From an uncultured Lachnospiraceae bacterium (GTDB taxonomy: Bacteria; Bacillota; Clostridia; Lachnospirales; Lachnospiraceae), in NCBI GenBank assembly GCA_934364805.1, contig CAKRMH010000019.1, positions 1 to 50,235 on the forward strand: a DNA stretch of 50,235 bases. Direction: 5' to 3'. Below the pieces are notes generated by a model that ran no database searches, was not told the DNA's origin, and saw nothing but the letters and a program-made list of their open reading frames with translations. This document shows, one piece after another, positions 25,303 to 33,864 of the stretch. The first letter of the stretch is position 1; every line of letters begins with the position of its first letter. A program made the translations under genes and the position numbers.

Positions 25303-27366
25303 TCATAAATTCATTTTTTTGATCTGTTCATCCATAAAATGCTGCATTCTTACCTGCAGAACATGATGCTCTTCCGATTCCAGATTCGGATCTTTTGCAA
25401 GGATTTCTCCTACAGCAGCAGACGCTTTTTCTAACACCTCAGCATCCTGATAGATATCCGCAAGCTGAAACGCAAGATCGCCGCTTTGGCGGATGCCAAA
25501 AAAGTCTCCCGGTCCACGCAGTTTCAAATCTTCACTGGCAATATAAAATCCGTCATTTGATCTGTTTAAGATCTCCAGACGTTTTTTTGCCGTTTTCCCA
25601 CGGGAACCATTGATCATAATGCAATAAGACTGCGCATCCCCACGTCCTACTCTCCCACGCAGCTGATGCAGCTGTGCCAGTCCGAAACGATCCGCATTCT
25701 CGATCATCATTACTGTCGCATTCGGGACATTAACTCCAACCTCAATAACCGTTGTCGAAACCAGTATCTGGATCTCGTTTCGGGAAAATGCCTCCATGAT
25801 CTGATTTTTCTGTTCTGGTTTCATCTTACCATGCAGCATGGCAATCTTGACATCTGACGGAAATTGCGTTGTCAGCATTTTACTGTAGTCCGTTACATTT
25901 TCCCCTTCCGAATTCTCGCTTTCCTCTACAAGCGGACAGATGATATAGGCCTGATGACCTTCCTTTATCTGTCTTAATATAAATTCGTACGCCTTCGGCC
26001 GATAAGAAGTGTCCACCACACAGTTTTTGATCGGAAGCCGGTGTGCAGGCACCTCATCAATCACAGAAATATCCATATCGCCATAAAGAATGATTGCAAG
26101 CGTTCTTGGAATCGGAGTTGCCGACATAACAAGAATATGAGGATGGCTTCCCTTATTGGAAAATGTATCTCTCTGCTTTACTCCAAAACGATGCTGTTCA
26201 TCTGTAATGACAAGTCCAAGATTCGAATATACCGCCTTATCCTGTATCAACGCATGTGTTCCAATGATCATCGCATTCGGATGTTCCAGTATTCTGGCAT
26301 AAGCCTCCCTCTTCTCTTTCACCTTTAAAGAACCCGTCAGCAGTATCACTGGTATATCCAGTCCAAATTGCTGGCACAATTTGGTATACGTCTCATAATG
26401 CTGAACTGCAAGTACTTCCGTCGGAGCCATAATTGCTGACTGATACCCACTATGTGAAGCTTCTGCCATCATCAAAAATGCAACAATTGTCTTTCCAGAT
26501 CCGACATCTCCCTGAATCAGCCGCTGCATCGCATATGGTGAAACCGCATCTTTATGTATCTGGGCAATTGTCTTTTGCTGTGCCCCAGTCAGCTCATACG
26601 GAAGCTGTTTCATCAGTTTCAGTGCAAACCCGTCATCCCGGAATGGATAATTATTTTTTTCTTTCTGCTGCTTTTCTTTCTGATACTGCATCCCCATAAT
26701 AAACAGAAAAAACTCATCAAATACAAGACGTCTTCTCGCTTCGATCAACTGCTCCATCTCGTCCGGAAAATGGATTCTCTGCAAAGCATAATTGTATTCA
26801 CAGAGGTTATAGTCCGTTTTTACCTTTGCTGGAAGATAATCCTGCAGCAGTATTTCTGACTTTAGTACTGCCATTATGGTTTTCGACATCAGATTATTGG
26901 AGATCCCCGAAGTCAGGGAATACACCGGCAGCAGCTGCTGTTCTTTTTCTTTATACTTATCAGGCTCGTATATTTCCGGCTGTTCCATTGCATATTGCCT
27001 GTTTTTTTTCGTAATTTTTCCGTAAAAAACATACCACTTGCCTGGAACAAGTGTATTTTTAATGTAAGGCATCCGATACCAGATAAGCTGAAGCTTCTTT
27101 TCCGCTGACTCAAGTTCCAAGAGTGTAACCGGCATTCTCCCTGAATTCCGTACAAGTGGTGTCCTTTGTACCTGTGCAAGCACAGCCATCATTTCTCCCT
27201 CATTCAGGTCTGCTTTCTGAAATTCCTCCGCTGCAGGGTATTTTATATAATTTCTGGGAAAATGAAGGAGTATATCACCAACGGTGTATACTCCCATTTT
27301 TCCGAACAATTCTTTTGTTTTACTTCCAACGCCTTTGATCTCTGTTATGGCTGAATGAATGTCCAT
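25303..27366 (-). CDS. recG: ATP-dependent DNA helicase RecG
   Basis: 687 residues. An N-terminal OB-fold wedge domain (about 50-150) is followed by helicase motifs: LIQGDVGSGKT (Walker A), ITDEQHRFG (DEXH-type), VMSATPIPRT, and STTVIEVGVNVPNATVMMIENADRFGLAQLHQLRGRVGRG. RecG remodels forks and Holliday junctions. It is the last gene of asp23-fakA-recG; AGGAG lies before the ATG, 12 bases past the fakA stop. Confidence 0.97.
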   Translation of the reverse strand: MDIHSAITEIKGVGSKTKELFGKMGVYTVGDILLHFPRNYIKYPAAEEFQKADLNEGEMMAVLAQVQRTPLVRNSGRMPVTLLELESAEKKLQLIWYRMPYIKNTLVPGKWYVFYGKITKKNRQYAMEQPEIYEPDKYKEKEQQLLPVYSLTSGISNNLMSKTIMAVLKSEILLQDYLPAKVKTDYNLCEYNYALQRIHFPDEMEQLIEARRRLVFDEFFLFIMGMQYQKEKQQKEKNNYPFRDDGFALKLMKQLPYELTGAQQKTIAQIHKDAVSPYAMQRLIQGDVGSGKTIVAFLMMAEASHSGYQSAIMAPTEVLAVQHYETYTKLCQQFGLDIPVILLTGSLKVKEKREAYARILEHPNAMIIGTHALIQDKAVYSNLGLVITDEQHRFGVKQRDTFSNKGSHPHILVMSATPIPRTLAIILYGDMDISVIDEVPAHRLPIKNCVVDTSYRPKAYEFILRQIKEGHQAYIICPLVEESENSEGENVTDYSKMLTTQFPSDVKIAMLHGKMKPEQKNQIMEAFSRNEIQILVSTTVIEVGVNVPNATVMMIENADRFGLAQLHQLRGRVGRGDAQSYCIMINGSRGKTAKKRLEILNRSNDGFYIASEDLKLRGPGDFFGIRQSGDLAFQLADIYQDAEVLEKASAAVGEILAKDPNLESEEHHVLQVRMQHFMDEQIKKMNL

Positions 27367-27378
27367 AAATGCTCCTGT

Positions 27379-29061
27379 TTACTCTACTGAAATAACATAG
27401 TAGTAGATTGGCTGTCCACCGTTGTTGATCTCTACTTCAACATCCGGATACTTCTCTTCAATCGCCAAACCAAGTGCTTCTGCAGCAGCTTCTTCGGCAT
27501 CACTTCCATAATAAATGCTTACGATTGCCGAATCCTCGTCCACCATGGCATCCACCATCTCAAGAGTTGTCTCCTTCAGATCTTTACCGACAGACAGGAT
27601 GGATTTATCTCCGATTCCCATATAATCATCCTGTTTGATCTCTTTTCCATCGATCTCGGTATCACGCACCGCATACGTAACCTGTCCGGTCTTTACAAGT
27701 GCGATCTCTTCCAGCATGCTTTCCTTATTCTCTTCTGCCGTATGATCCGGAATAAAGTTCACAAGCGCAGTGATTCCCTGTGGGATCGTCTTTGTCGGAA
27801 TTACAATAATCTCCTTATCTTCCACAAGACTTGCCGCCTGATTGGCTGCCATCACAATATTCTTGTTATTTGGGAGAATGAAAATATGTTCAGCATTTAC
27901 ATGCTCGATTGCATTTAGCATATCCTCGGTACTTGGATTCATTGTCTGACCACCTTCAATAATGTAATCAGCCCCCAGACCGCGGAAAATCTCATTCATC
28001 CCTTCACCGATCGATACAGAGATAAATCCCATATCTTTTTTCGGTTGTTCCTCTGCTGCCTCTTCCTGCTCTGCAATCTCTTCTTTCTGCTGTGCAGCTA
28101 CTTTCTCTGCGTCTTTGATCAGTTTCTCCTGATGTTCTTCGCGCATATTATCGATCTTGATCTTACTTAATGATCCATGTTTTAATGCTTCCTGGATTGC
28201 AAGTCCCGGATCATTGGTATGTACATGGGTCTTAACGATCTCATCGTCTGCAACAACAACGATGGAATCACCGATGGATTCCAAAAACGCCTTGTAATCT
28301 CTTTCTTCCTTATCTGAAAGCGGTCTGTTCAAGACAATGATAAATTCTGTACAGTAACCAAACTTGATTTCCGCTTCTGTCTGCGCAGAAATTTTAACCA
28401 CTCCGGAACCTGTGGAAGCATCCTCGATCGTATAATCAATCTCTTTTCCGGTCAGAGAATCAAATGCTCCTTTTAATACCTGCATAAGACCCTGTCCGCC
28501 GGAATCCACAACACCTGCCTGTTTTAAGACCGGGAGCATATCCGGTGTTCTGCTGAGCACGATATCCGCCTCTTTGATCACTTCATCACAGAAATATACA
28601 AGATCATCTGTCTCATCTGCAAGCTCTAACGCTTTATTTGCAGCACCTTTTGCAACCGTAAGAATTGTTCCCTCTTTTGGTTTCATAACTGCTTTATAAG
28701 CGGTCTCAACTGCTTTCTGAACTGCTTCACATAAAACATTTACATCAATCTCATCGTATTCTGCAATCACCTTGCAAAATCCTCTGAACAACTGTGAAAG
28801 AATTACACCGGAGTTACCCCTTGCACCACGAAGAGAACCAGATGAAATTGCTTTTGCGAGTGTTTTCATGGTAGGATCTGTCAGCCCGCTTACCTCTTTT
28901 GCAGCTGACATGATCGTCATTGACATATTGGTACCGGTATCTCCATCAGGAACCGGGAATACATTAAGCTCATTGATCCATTCTTTCTTCGCATCTAAAT
29001 TCTTAGCTCCGGCAAGGAACATCTTTGCCAAAACTTCTGCATTAATACTTGTGATTTCCAA
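27379..29061 (-). CDS. fakA: DAK2/DegV-associated fatty acid kinase FakA (YloV)
   Basis: 560 residues. The N-terminal kinase domain holds NVFPVPDGDTGTNMSMT (about 30-47) and GSLRGARGNSGVILSQLFRG; a long middle and C-terminal part follows. FakA phosphorylates fatty acids bound to a FakB carrier to feed phospholipid synthesis; no fakB is in this window. The start is a TTG (29059-29061) with AAGGAGG about 9 bases upstream. The insertion near 345-370 is rich in Glu/Gln (KEEIAEQEEAAEEQ), probably a linker. Confidence 0.93.
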   Translation of the reverse strand: MEITSINAEVLAKMFLAGAKNLDAKKEWINELNVFPVPDGDTGTNMSMTIMSAAKEVSGLTDPTMKTLAKAISSGSLRGARGNSGVILSQLFRGFCKVIAEYDEIDVNVLCEAVQKAVETAYKAVMKPKEGTILTVAKGAANKALELADETDDLVYFCDEVIKEADIVLSRTPDMLPVLKQAGVVDSGGQGLMQVLKGAFDSLTGKEIDYTIEDASTGSGVVKISAQTEAEIKFGYCTEFIIVLNRPLSDKEERDYKAFLESIGDSIVVVADDEIVKTHVHTNDPGLAIQEALKHGSLSKIKIDNMREEHQEKLIKDAEKVAAQQKEEIAEQEEAAEEQPKKDMGFISVSIGEGMNEIFRGLGADYIIEGGQTMNPSTEDMLNAIEHVNAEHIFILPNNKNIVMAANQAASLVEDKEIIVIPTKTIPQGITALVNFIPDHTAEENKESMLEEIALVKTGQVTYAVRDTEIDGKEIKQDDYMGIGDKSILSVGKDLKETTLEMVDAMVDEDSAIVSIYYGSDAEEAAAEALGLAIEEKYPDVEVEINNGGQPIYYYVISVE

Positions 29062-29075
29062 TTTATTAGTCCTCC

Positions 29076-29435
29076 TTAATCAATCACACGTACGCCTTCG
29101 ACGTAAATATTGATCTTCTCGATCTGCATTCCGGTAAATTCTTCTACTTTATATTTTACCGTTTCAATCAGATTGTCTGAGACTGTACTTATGCTGACAC
29201 CGTAAGAAACAATAACGTGAAAATCAAGTGTGATCTTATTCTCTTCCGCAATTGTCACATTAATTCCATGAGAGAGATAATCACGTTTTAATAACTTAAC
29301 AAGTCCATCTTTCATATTTACAGCTGCCATACCAACAATTCCAAAGCACTCAACGGCTACAGAACCTGCATAGGTCGCAATGACATCTTCATCAATCAAA
29401 ATCTTTCCAAATTGTGTGTCCATTTGTCCTTTCAT
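29076..29435 (-). CDS. Asp23/Gls24 family envelope stress protein (YloU)
   Basis: 119 residues. GKILIDEDVIATYAGSVAVECFGIVGMA and the Asp-rich C-terminal half fit the Asp23/Gls24 family, thought to act near the cell envelope. It is the usual partner upstream of fakA. GGAGGATATTGT precedes the ATG. It opens the asp23-fakA-recG operon, divergent from rpmB. Confidence 0.92.
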   Translation of the reverse strand: MKGQMDTQFGKILIDEDVIATYAGSVAVECFGIVGMAAVNMKDGLVKLLKRDYLSHGINVTIAEENKITLDFHVIVSYGVSISTVSDNLIETVKYKVEEFTGMQIEKINIYVEGVRVID

Positions 29436-29473
29436 ACAATATCCTCCAATGAAATACTGACGTAGTTAGGTAT

Positions 29474-29501
29474 ATTATACCCATTTTTGCATAAAAAGCA
29501 A
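29474..29501 (-). promoter_or_regulatory. Sigma-A promoter of asp23-fakA-recG
   Basis: On the minus strand TTGCTT (29496-29501), 16 bases, TATAAT (29474-29479), about 40 bases before the asp23 ATG. Confidence 0.7.
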
Positions 29502-29540
29502 ACACTCTTCTAAATTATTTAAAATTTTTATATTTTTTTC

Positions 29541-29569
29541 TTGCATTATAGAGATAGTTCTGCTAGAAT
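29541..29569 (+). promoter_or_regulatory. Sigma-A promoter of rpmB
   Basis: TTGCAT (29541-29546), 17 bases, TAGAAT (29564-29569), about 60 bases before the rpmB ATG. It is back to back with the asp23 promoter. Confidence 0.7.
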
Positions 29570-29635
29570 ATCATTGTTGTGAACTTGGACAGAACATATT
29601 CCAGGTTTAGTGAAATGCAAGGAGGTGCAATAATT

Positions 29636-29821
29636 ATGGCAAAATGTGCAGTTTGTGAAAAAGGCGTTCATTTCGGAATCAAAGTCAGCCATTCTCATAG
29701 AAGATCAAATAGAGTTTGGAAATCAAATATCAAACGTGTTAATTGTAAAGTAAACGGAGTTCCTAAGAAGTTATATGTATGTTCTTCTTGCTTAAGATCC
29801 GGAAAAGTTGAAAGAGCTTAG
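29636..29821 (+). CDS. rpmB: 50S ribosomal protein L28, zinc-binding (C+) form
   Basis: 61 residues from the ATG at 29636, with AAGGAGGTG 8 bases upstream; the upstream 19 codons of the open frame are the leader. MAKCAVCEKG...HRRSNRVWKSN is L28. Two CxxC pairs (CAVC at 4-7, CSSC near 52-55) make the zinc-binding form, as opposed to Cys-free copies used under zinc limitation. Confidence 0.96.
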   Translation: MAKCAVCEKGVHFGIKVSHSHRRSNRVWKSNIKRVNCKVNGVPKKLYVCSSCLRSGKVERA

Positions 29822-29832
29822 TTTTAAGCGTT

Positions 29833-29866
29833 GAAAGAGCTGTCGCACTGCGGCAGTTCTTTTTTA
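29833..29866 (+). terminator. Rho-independent terminator after rpmB
   Basis: AAGAGCTGTCGC pairs with GCGGCAGTTCTT (two G-U pairs) around a 3-base loop and is followed by a run of six T. It begins 12 bases past the rpmB stop and overlaps the stop codon of the opposing 45-aa gene. Confidence 0.85.
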
Positions 29867-30001
29867 ATTGCAAAAAAGGAAATAACTCACGATCAGACAC
29901 AATCCGATCAGGAAAATCCCAAATAATTCATTGGATAAGACCAACATGACCATCATTCCCATTGCAAACCAGAACAGCGTATATCCCCAGATTCGTTTCA
30001 T
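29864..30001 (-). CDS. Small two-helix membrane protein (45 aa)
   Basis: Short gene read directly from the sequence: ATG at 29999-30001, TAA at 29864-29866. It encodes 45 residues: MKRIWGYTLFWFAMGMMV... , two hydrophobic segments (about 5-21 and 26-43) split by SNELFG, and the end LFCN. The positively charged N-terminus suggests the N-in hairpin topology. A tidy reading frame filling the rpmB-gerW gap and a dyad-flanked -10 upstream support it; the Shine-Dalgarno (CAGGG) is weak. I seem to recall similar short proteins in Clostridia but cannot name a family or function. Confidence 0.6.
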   Translation of the reverse strand: MKRIWGYTLFWFAMGMMVMLVLSNELFGIFLIGLCLIVSYFLFCN

Positions 30002-30017
30002 GATGGTACCCTGTCAC

Positions 30018-30054
30018 GAACAATGTTACTATAATATATGAAAAAACATTGTTC
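30018..30054. promoter_or_regulatory. Perfect inverted repeat around a -10-like element (possible operator)
   Basis: GAACAATGTT (30018-30027) and AACATTGTTC (30045-30054) are a perfect 10-bp inverted repeat with a 17-base spacer. Each arm also contains a self-palindromic AACANTGTT, so this looks like two dimer sites 26 bp apart. The spacer holds TATTAT on the minus strand, upstream of the 45-aa gene. I cannot name the regulator. Confidence 0.55.
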
Positions 30055-30064
30055 TGTTATACCA

Positions 30065-30108
30065 AAAAGCTCTGAACACCAGAATACTTTCCGGTGTTCA
30101 GAGCTTTT
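30065..30108 (-). terminator. Rho-independent terminator after gerW
   Basis: AAAAGCTCTGAACACC pairs perfectly with GGTGTTCAGAGCTTTT (16 bp) around a 12-base loop. It lies 4 bases past the gerW stop and could also act on the other strand. Confidence 0.92.
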
Positions 30109-30111
30109 CTT

Positions 30112-30540
30112 TTATTCTTTGTCTTTTACAGAATCTGACAAAATATCTTCCATTTCACTTGCAGCTGCATCTTTTGCACTCTGTCCCTCTGTGTTCTCGT
30201 CCGACTGCTTTCCAGAAGCAAATTTATTCACAAAATCAGGAATCATGTCTAATATTTTTGTAATGCCATCCTGATTTTTGATGTTTACTAACTTTGTTGT
30301 TCCATTCTGGATCACAAGAACCGCACTCGGCATGATCTTTCCGCCCATACCTCCTGCTCCATTGTTTTTCTTTTCCTGTGAAAATGCGCCTGCCGCCACT
30401 CCAAAAGAAACGTCCACCAATGGAAGGATAATCGTATCTCCGATATGAACCGCATCCCCGACAACAGTTTTGGTCGTAATAAAACTGTCCATTCCTTTGA
30501 ATAATGATTCTACTGTGTTGTTAAAGCTGTTATCTGTCAT
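30112..30540 (-). CDS. gerW: GerW family sporulation protein (YtfJ)
   Basis: 142 residues from the ATG at 30538-30540 (MTDNSFNNTVESLFKGMDSF), with AGGAGG upstream. The core with VVGDAVHIGDTIILPLVDVSFGVAAGAF and a glycine-rich segment (NNGAGGMGGKIMPSAVLVI) is that of GerW, a spore-germination protein in B. subtilis. It follows a DUF2953 gene, the same pairing as ytfI-ytfJ. The C-terminal 30 residues are charged and probably disordered. Confidence 0.92.
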   Translation of the reverse strand: MTDNSFNNTVESLFKGMDSFITTKTVVGDAVHIGDTIILPLVDVSFGVAAGAFSQEKKNNGAGGMGGKIMPSAVLVIQNGTTKLVNIKNQDGITKILDMIPDFVNKFASGKQSDENTEGQSAKDAAASEMEDILSDSVKDKE

Positions 30541-30617
30541 AGTCTTTCCTCCTGTTATTCGAAAATTCAAACTATAATGAGTGCAACGAATATATCACGC
30601 ACAAATGCGCATCGATG

Positions 30618-31535
30618 TTATGTGCGAAACGCATGATATAATTTTCTGCAATTTTGATCAAAAATCACCCGGATGGCTGATGCAAGTATCTGAAAAACAA
30701 ATACATGTCCTTTTAGATCAAACTCTGCATCCACATACATCTGTTCCGCTTCAAAATCCGGAACAATATTCCATCTATTCTGATATGCCACAGGAAACAT
30801 TGCGATCACGCCAAGGGCAATCCCCGTCGTATCCGGTGCTCCCGTCGAAAAACGGGCATTTAACCACATTCTGGATGGCACGATATGTTTCAAGAGACAA
30901 ATAAATTCCTTTTTTAATCTGCCAGTTGCTGCCTGATATACTTTATTATGAAAAATCTTATCCCATTTACGGTATTGACGAACAAGATTACGAGCCACCC
31001 TTTTTATATTTTGTAAGAAACCTGCAATTGTATTCTTCATCTTCTGAAATATACTTGGTTTTTTATGTTTTGCTGTCTCCTCACTTTTTCCGGGATTTTC
31101 CTGCATGTCATCATATGTCTTCTGTTCATGCTCCGGTTTCTGTTCAATCAAAGCAGCCTGTGAGTTATCGGCATCATTTTCCTGAAATTTTGTATCTTCC
31201 GGATTATCCATCCAGTCGTCTTCTGTGATAAATTCTTCTAACGCATCCTCCGTGTCTTCCACAGTCTCTGCGGCATCTTCCGATTCATGCAATTTCTTCC
31301 GGAACCATAATATCCTAAGATATTGTTCCTGCTCCCCATCTGCAAGATAAAAATAATATCCGATCAGATGAAAAAGCCATGTAACCGATCCTTCCATCCG
31401 GTATTCTTTCTTCCAGAATCCCTTTACCCGGTAAGATAATGGGTAAAATAAGATCAGAAGAAGCAATCCGATCACAATAAGAAGAAGGATAAGCAGAATC
31501 AGTCCGATCATCTTTAAAATCTGAAGAAAGATCAT
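30618..31535 (-). CDS. DUF2953 domain membrane protein (YtfI-like)
   Basis: 305 residues from the ATG at 31533-31535 (MIFLQILKMIG), with GAGGAGGG upstream and an ATGA overlap with the preceding gene. One long hydrophobic N-terminal helix (about 5-30) is followed by a soluble part, an acidic, disordered middle (about 85-165) and the DUF2953 C-terminal region. The family is linked with gerW in sporulating Firmicutes but its function is not known to me. The acidic linker is longer than I would expect. Confidence 0.85.
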   Translation of the reverse strand: MIFLQILKMIGLILLILLLIVIGLLLLILFYPLSYRVKGFWKKEYRMEGSVTWLFHLIGYYFYLADGEQEQYLRILWFRKKLHESEDAAETVEDTEDALEEFITEDDWMDNPEDTKFQENDADNSQAALIEQKPEHEQKTYDDMQENPGKSEETAKHKKPSIFQKMKNTIAGFLQNIKRVARNLVRQYRKWDKIFHNKVYQAATGRLKKEFICLLKHIVPSRMWLNARFSTGAPDTTGIALGVIAMFPVAYQNRWNIVPDFEAEQMYVDAEFDLKGHVFVFQILASAIRVIFDQNCRKLYHAFRT

Positions 31536-31858
31536 AGGCTGTCCCTCCTCTTCTCCTTCAGATAATCCCACACATCGACATCTCCGGTATTCTGATATGT
31601 TTCTTCGATGATTGTCGCAACAACCTGAAGCGCCTCTTCATAGCCTTTGGCCAGACCGATCACTTTCATATGCTTCTTGGGATATCCCCTCTGCATCAAT
31701 TCATTCGCTGGAATAACATCCAGAAGATTCTCAGGGTTTGACGCAAACGAAATGACATAGATATCTATGGTTCCGGCACGATGCCTGATCTTCCATTTGA
31801 TTTTACCGGCCTTCCCGGCAATCGAATCACCAACATATAATTTACTGTACCATTTCAT
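31532..31858 (-). CDS. Conserved hypothetical protein of about 108 residues
   Basis: 108 residues from the ATG at 31856-31858 (MKWYSKLYVGDS), with TGAGGT 6 bases upstream. Basic N-terminus (GKAGKIKWKIRHRAG), then a mixed alpha/beta pattern with NPENLLDVIPANELMQRGYPKK and VIGLAKGYEEALQVVATII. I recall proteins of this kind in Lachnospiraceae but no named function. It lies between NUDIX and DUF2953 and overlaps the latter by 4 bases, which links it to the gerW gene group. Confidence 0.8.
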   Translation of the reverse strand: MKWYSKLYVGDSIAGKAGKIKWKIRHRAGTIDIYVISFASNPENLLDVIPANELMQRGYPKKHMKVIGLAKGYEEALQVVATIIEETYQNTGDVDVWDYLKEKRRDSL

Positions 31859-31887
31859 GAACAAACCTCAAAAAGCTATTCTAACGC

Positions 31888-32340
31888 TTAAAAATATTTG
31901 TGGGTTCCCCACAGATTACTCTTCTTGAGATCCAGATATTCATTATAAGCTTTCTCGAGAATCTGCTTTTCATTTGCAAATTTCAAAAGATGATATGCTT
32001 CATGATATTTATAAAATCCGGAATCTACAAAGTATTCTTCTCTTTGTGGCTTACTATAATAACTCTCGCCCATCATAAGATACCAATGTACTTCTTTTTC
32101 CACCGTATCTTCTGGCACTGTAAAAGAATACTGGCTCTTTCCGACATATTTGATGATTGTTGCTGTCGCACCAGTTTCTTCAAGAACTTCTCTTGTCGCC
32201 GTTTCTTTAAATTCTTCTCCCGGCTCAACAGTTCCTTTCGGAAGTACCCATCCTTCGTATTTATTCTTATAATTCTTGTATAACAGAAGGATCTTACCAC
32301 GAAAAATTACCACACCGCCACAACTTGTTGCTTCAATCAT
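31888..32340 (-). CDS. NUDIX hydrolase
   Basis: 150 residues. The NUDIX box is complete at about 36-58 (GTVEPGEEFKETATREVLEE then TGA), with the metal-binding glutamates. Such enzymes hydrolyse nucleoside-diphosphate-linked compounds; substrate is unknown, and the WVLPKGTVEPGE motif resembles Ap4A or diphosphoinositol-type branches. AGGAGGT precedes the ATG. A possible promoter lies at 32384-32412. Confidence 0.92.
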   Translation of the reverse strand: MIEATSCGGVVIFRGKILLLYKNYKNKYEGWVLPKGTVEPGEEFKETATREVLEETGATATIIKYVGKSQYSFTVPEDTVEKEVHWYLMMGESYYSKPQREEYFVDSGFYKYHEAYHLLKFANEKQILEKAYNEYLDLKKSNLWGTHKYF

Positions 32341-32383
32341 TGCAATACCTCCTAAGTGTGGTTTTACTTCAAAATCTAGTCTA

Positions 32384-32412
32384 AGTATAACTCTTTTCCG
32401 TCATTCCGTCTA
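32384..32412 (-). promoter_or_regulatory. Candidate promoter of the NUDIX-DUF2953-gerW operon
   Basis: On the minus strand TAGACG (32407-32412), 17 bases, TATACT (32384-32389). The -35 matches consensus at 4 of 6 bases, and its first three bases are the stop codon of the PBP gene. Confidence 0.5.
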
Positions 32413-33864
32413 CTGAAAATATGCCGCAAAAACCTGCTGTGCAATCGGTACTGCATATCTTACTCCATATCCGGAATCTTCCACAACCACCGCAATTGCA
32501 ATATCTTTTTGCCCATCTTTATGTGCATAGCCGACAAACCATGCATTCGTCTGATCCGAAGTATCTGACACCTGTGCAGTTCCGGTCTTTCCATATGCTG
32601 TATAAGACTGTCCCGCAAGTTTGCCTGCTGTTCCGGAAGCTGCAGCCTCCTGCATATAAGACTGCATAAAAGAAGCTTCGTCCGATGATAATAGTGTTCC
32701 GTATTCTTTCGGAGAATATGTATCTACTGTAACGCCCTTATAGCTCTCTGTGTGGTCAACCAGATAAGGGGTCATTAATGTACCATTATTACAGATGGTA
32801 CTTGCGATCATACACATATGCAGCGGAGATACCAGTGTATTTCCCTGGCCGATCCCTGTCTCCATGATCTGCGATCTTGGATCAGAACTGCTTAAAGAAA
32901 AGCTGCTGACCGAAGATTCAAAAGCAATCGGAAGCTGTCTGTTAAAAAGCAGGGAATTACAAAGATCCTGATATTTATCCAGATCCAGTGTCAGCGCAAT
33001 ATTTGCGTAGGAAGAATTGCAGGAATTTGCAAAAGAAGCCATCAGATCCTCTTCCCCGTGTGCCTCATTCCCGGCACAGTGGATTGTTTTTCCGCTGTCC
33101 GTAAATTCTCCGTCACAGTCAAAGCTGTAATTCATATACGTGTCTGGATTTTCTTTGTAATATTCTAATGTTGTCAGAATCTTAAATGTAGACCCAGGCG
33201 CATAACTTCCCTGTGTTGCACGGTTAAAAAGTGCGGTACTTCCGTCTCCACTTACACTCTCCCAGTTTTCCGCAATCGTATTTGGATCATAATCCGGTTT
33301 GGAAACCATCGCAAGGATTCTTCCAGTCTCCGGTTCCATTACAATCACGGCTCCATCATAACTACCAAGCGCATCATATGCCGTCTGCTGCAAAGTATAA
33401 TTCAAGGTTGTGACCACATTGTCCCCGATGTTTTTCTGATCTCTCAGATCGTTTACAATCTGTTCGAGGAAAAATTCATGTGAGCGGAGCAGACTGAAAT
33501 TCATCTGATTCTCAAGTCCTGCCTTTCCGTTTACGGAATAGCCGACAGCGTGTGCGAACACGTTGGAATACGGATAGTTCCTTGTTTCGGTGCCATCTGC
33601 TGCCACATCTGTTTTCGCAAGTACATATCCATCTTCCGATCGGATTTCCCCCCTGACTACGTTCTTGGAAAACAGATCCTGCAGAGAGTTATAGGGGCTA
33701 TTGATAAATTTTTCACTTTTTACCACCTGAAAATATACAAAATATCCCATCAGACAGATAAAAAGCAAAAGAAAAATATATGTGATCACAGAAAATTCCA
33801 GATTTTTATTTCGAGAGGTCTTTGACTTTGACTTTTGCTGCTGCTTTGGTTTTTTTGTTTCCAT
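32410..33864 (-). CDS. Class B penicillin-binding protein (PbpA-like transpeptidase)
   Basis: 484 residues. A Lys-rich cytoplasmic N-terminus and one membrane helix (about 28-50) lead to the periplasm-side part with all three catalytic motifs: STFK (Ser near 225), SCN (about 284) and KTGTAQ (about 430). No PASTA domain. It cross-links peptidoglycan together with the SEDS glycosyltransferase encoded just upstream. The ATG overlaps that gene by 59 bases; GGAGGAGAAG lies before it. The size and pairing match the PbpA/RodA type rather than FtsI. Confidence 0.93.
   Translation of the reverse strand: METKKPKQQQKSKSKTSRNKNLEFSVITYIFLLLFICLMGYFVYFQVVKSEKFINSPYNSLQDLFSKNVVRGEIRSEDGYVLAKTDVAADGTETRNYPYSNVFAHAVGYSVNGKAGLENQMNFSLLRSHEFFLEQIVNDLRDQKNIGDNVVTTLNYTLQQTAYDALGSYDGAVIVMEPETGRILAMVSKPDYDPNTIAENWESVSGDGSTALFNRATQGSYAPGSTFKILTTLEYYKENPDTYMNYSFDCDGEFTDSGKTIHCAGNEAHGEEDLMASFANSCNSSYANIALTLDLDKYQDLCNSLLFNRQLPIAFESSVSSFSLSSSDPRSQIMETGIGQGNTLVSPLHMCMIASTICNNGTLMTPYLVDHTESYKGVTVDTYSPKEYGTLLSSDEASFMQSYMQEAAASGTAGKLAGQSYTAYGKTGTAQVSDTSDQTNAWFVGYAHKDGQKDIAIAVVVEDSGYGVRYAVPIAQQVFAAYFQ

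Noticed and set aside
29579..29635. Upstream extension of L28 to 29579
   Set aside because: The extra 19 residues would precede the invariant MAKCAVC start, and AAGGAGG lies just before the ATG at 29636.
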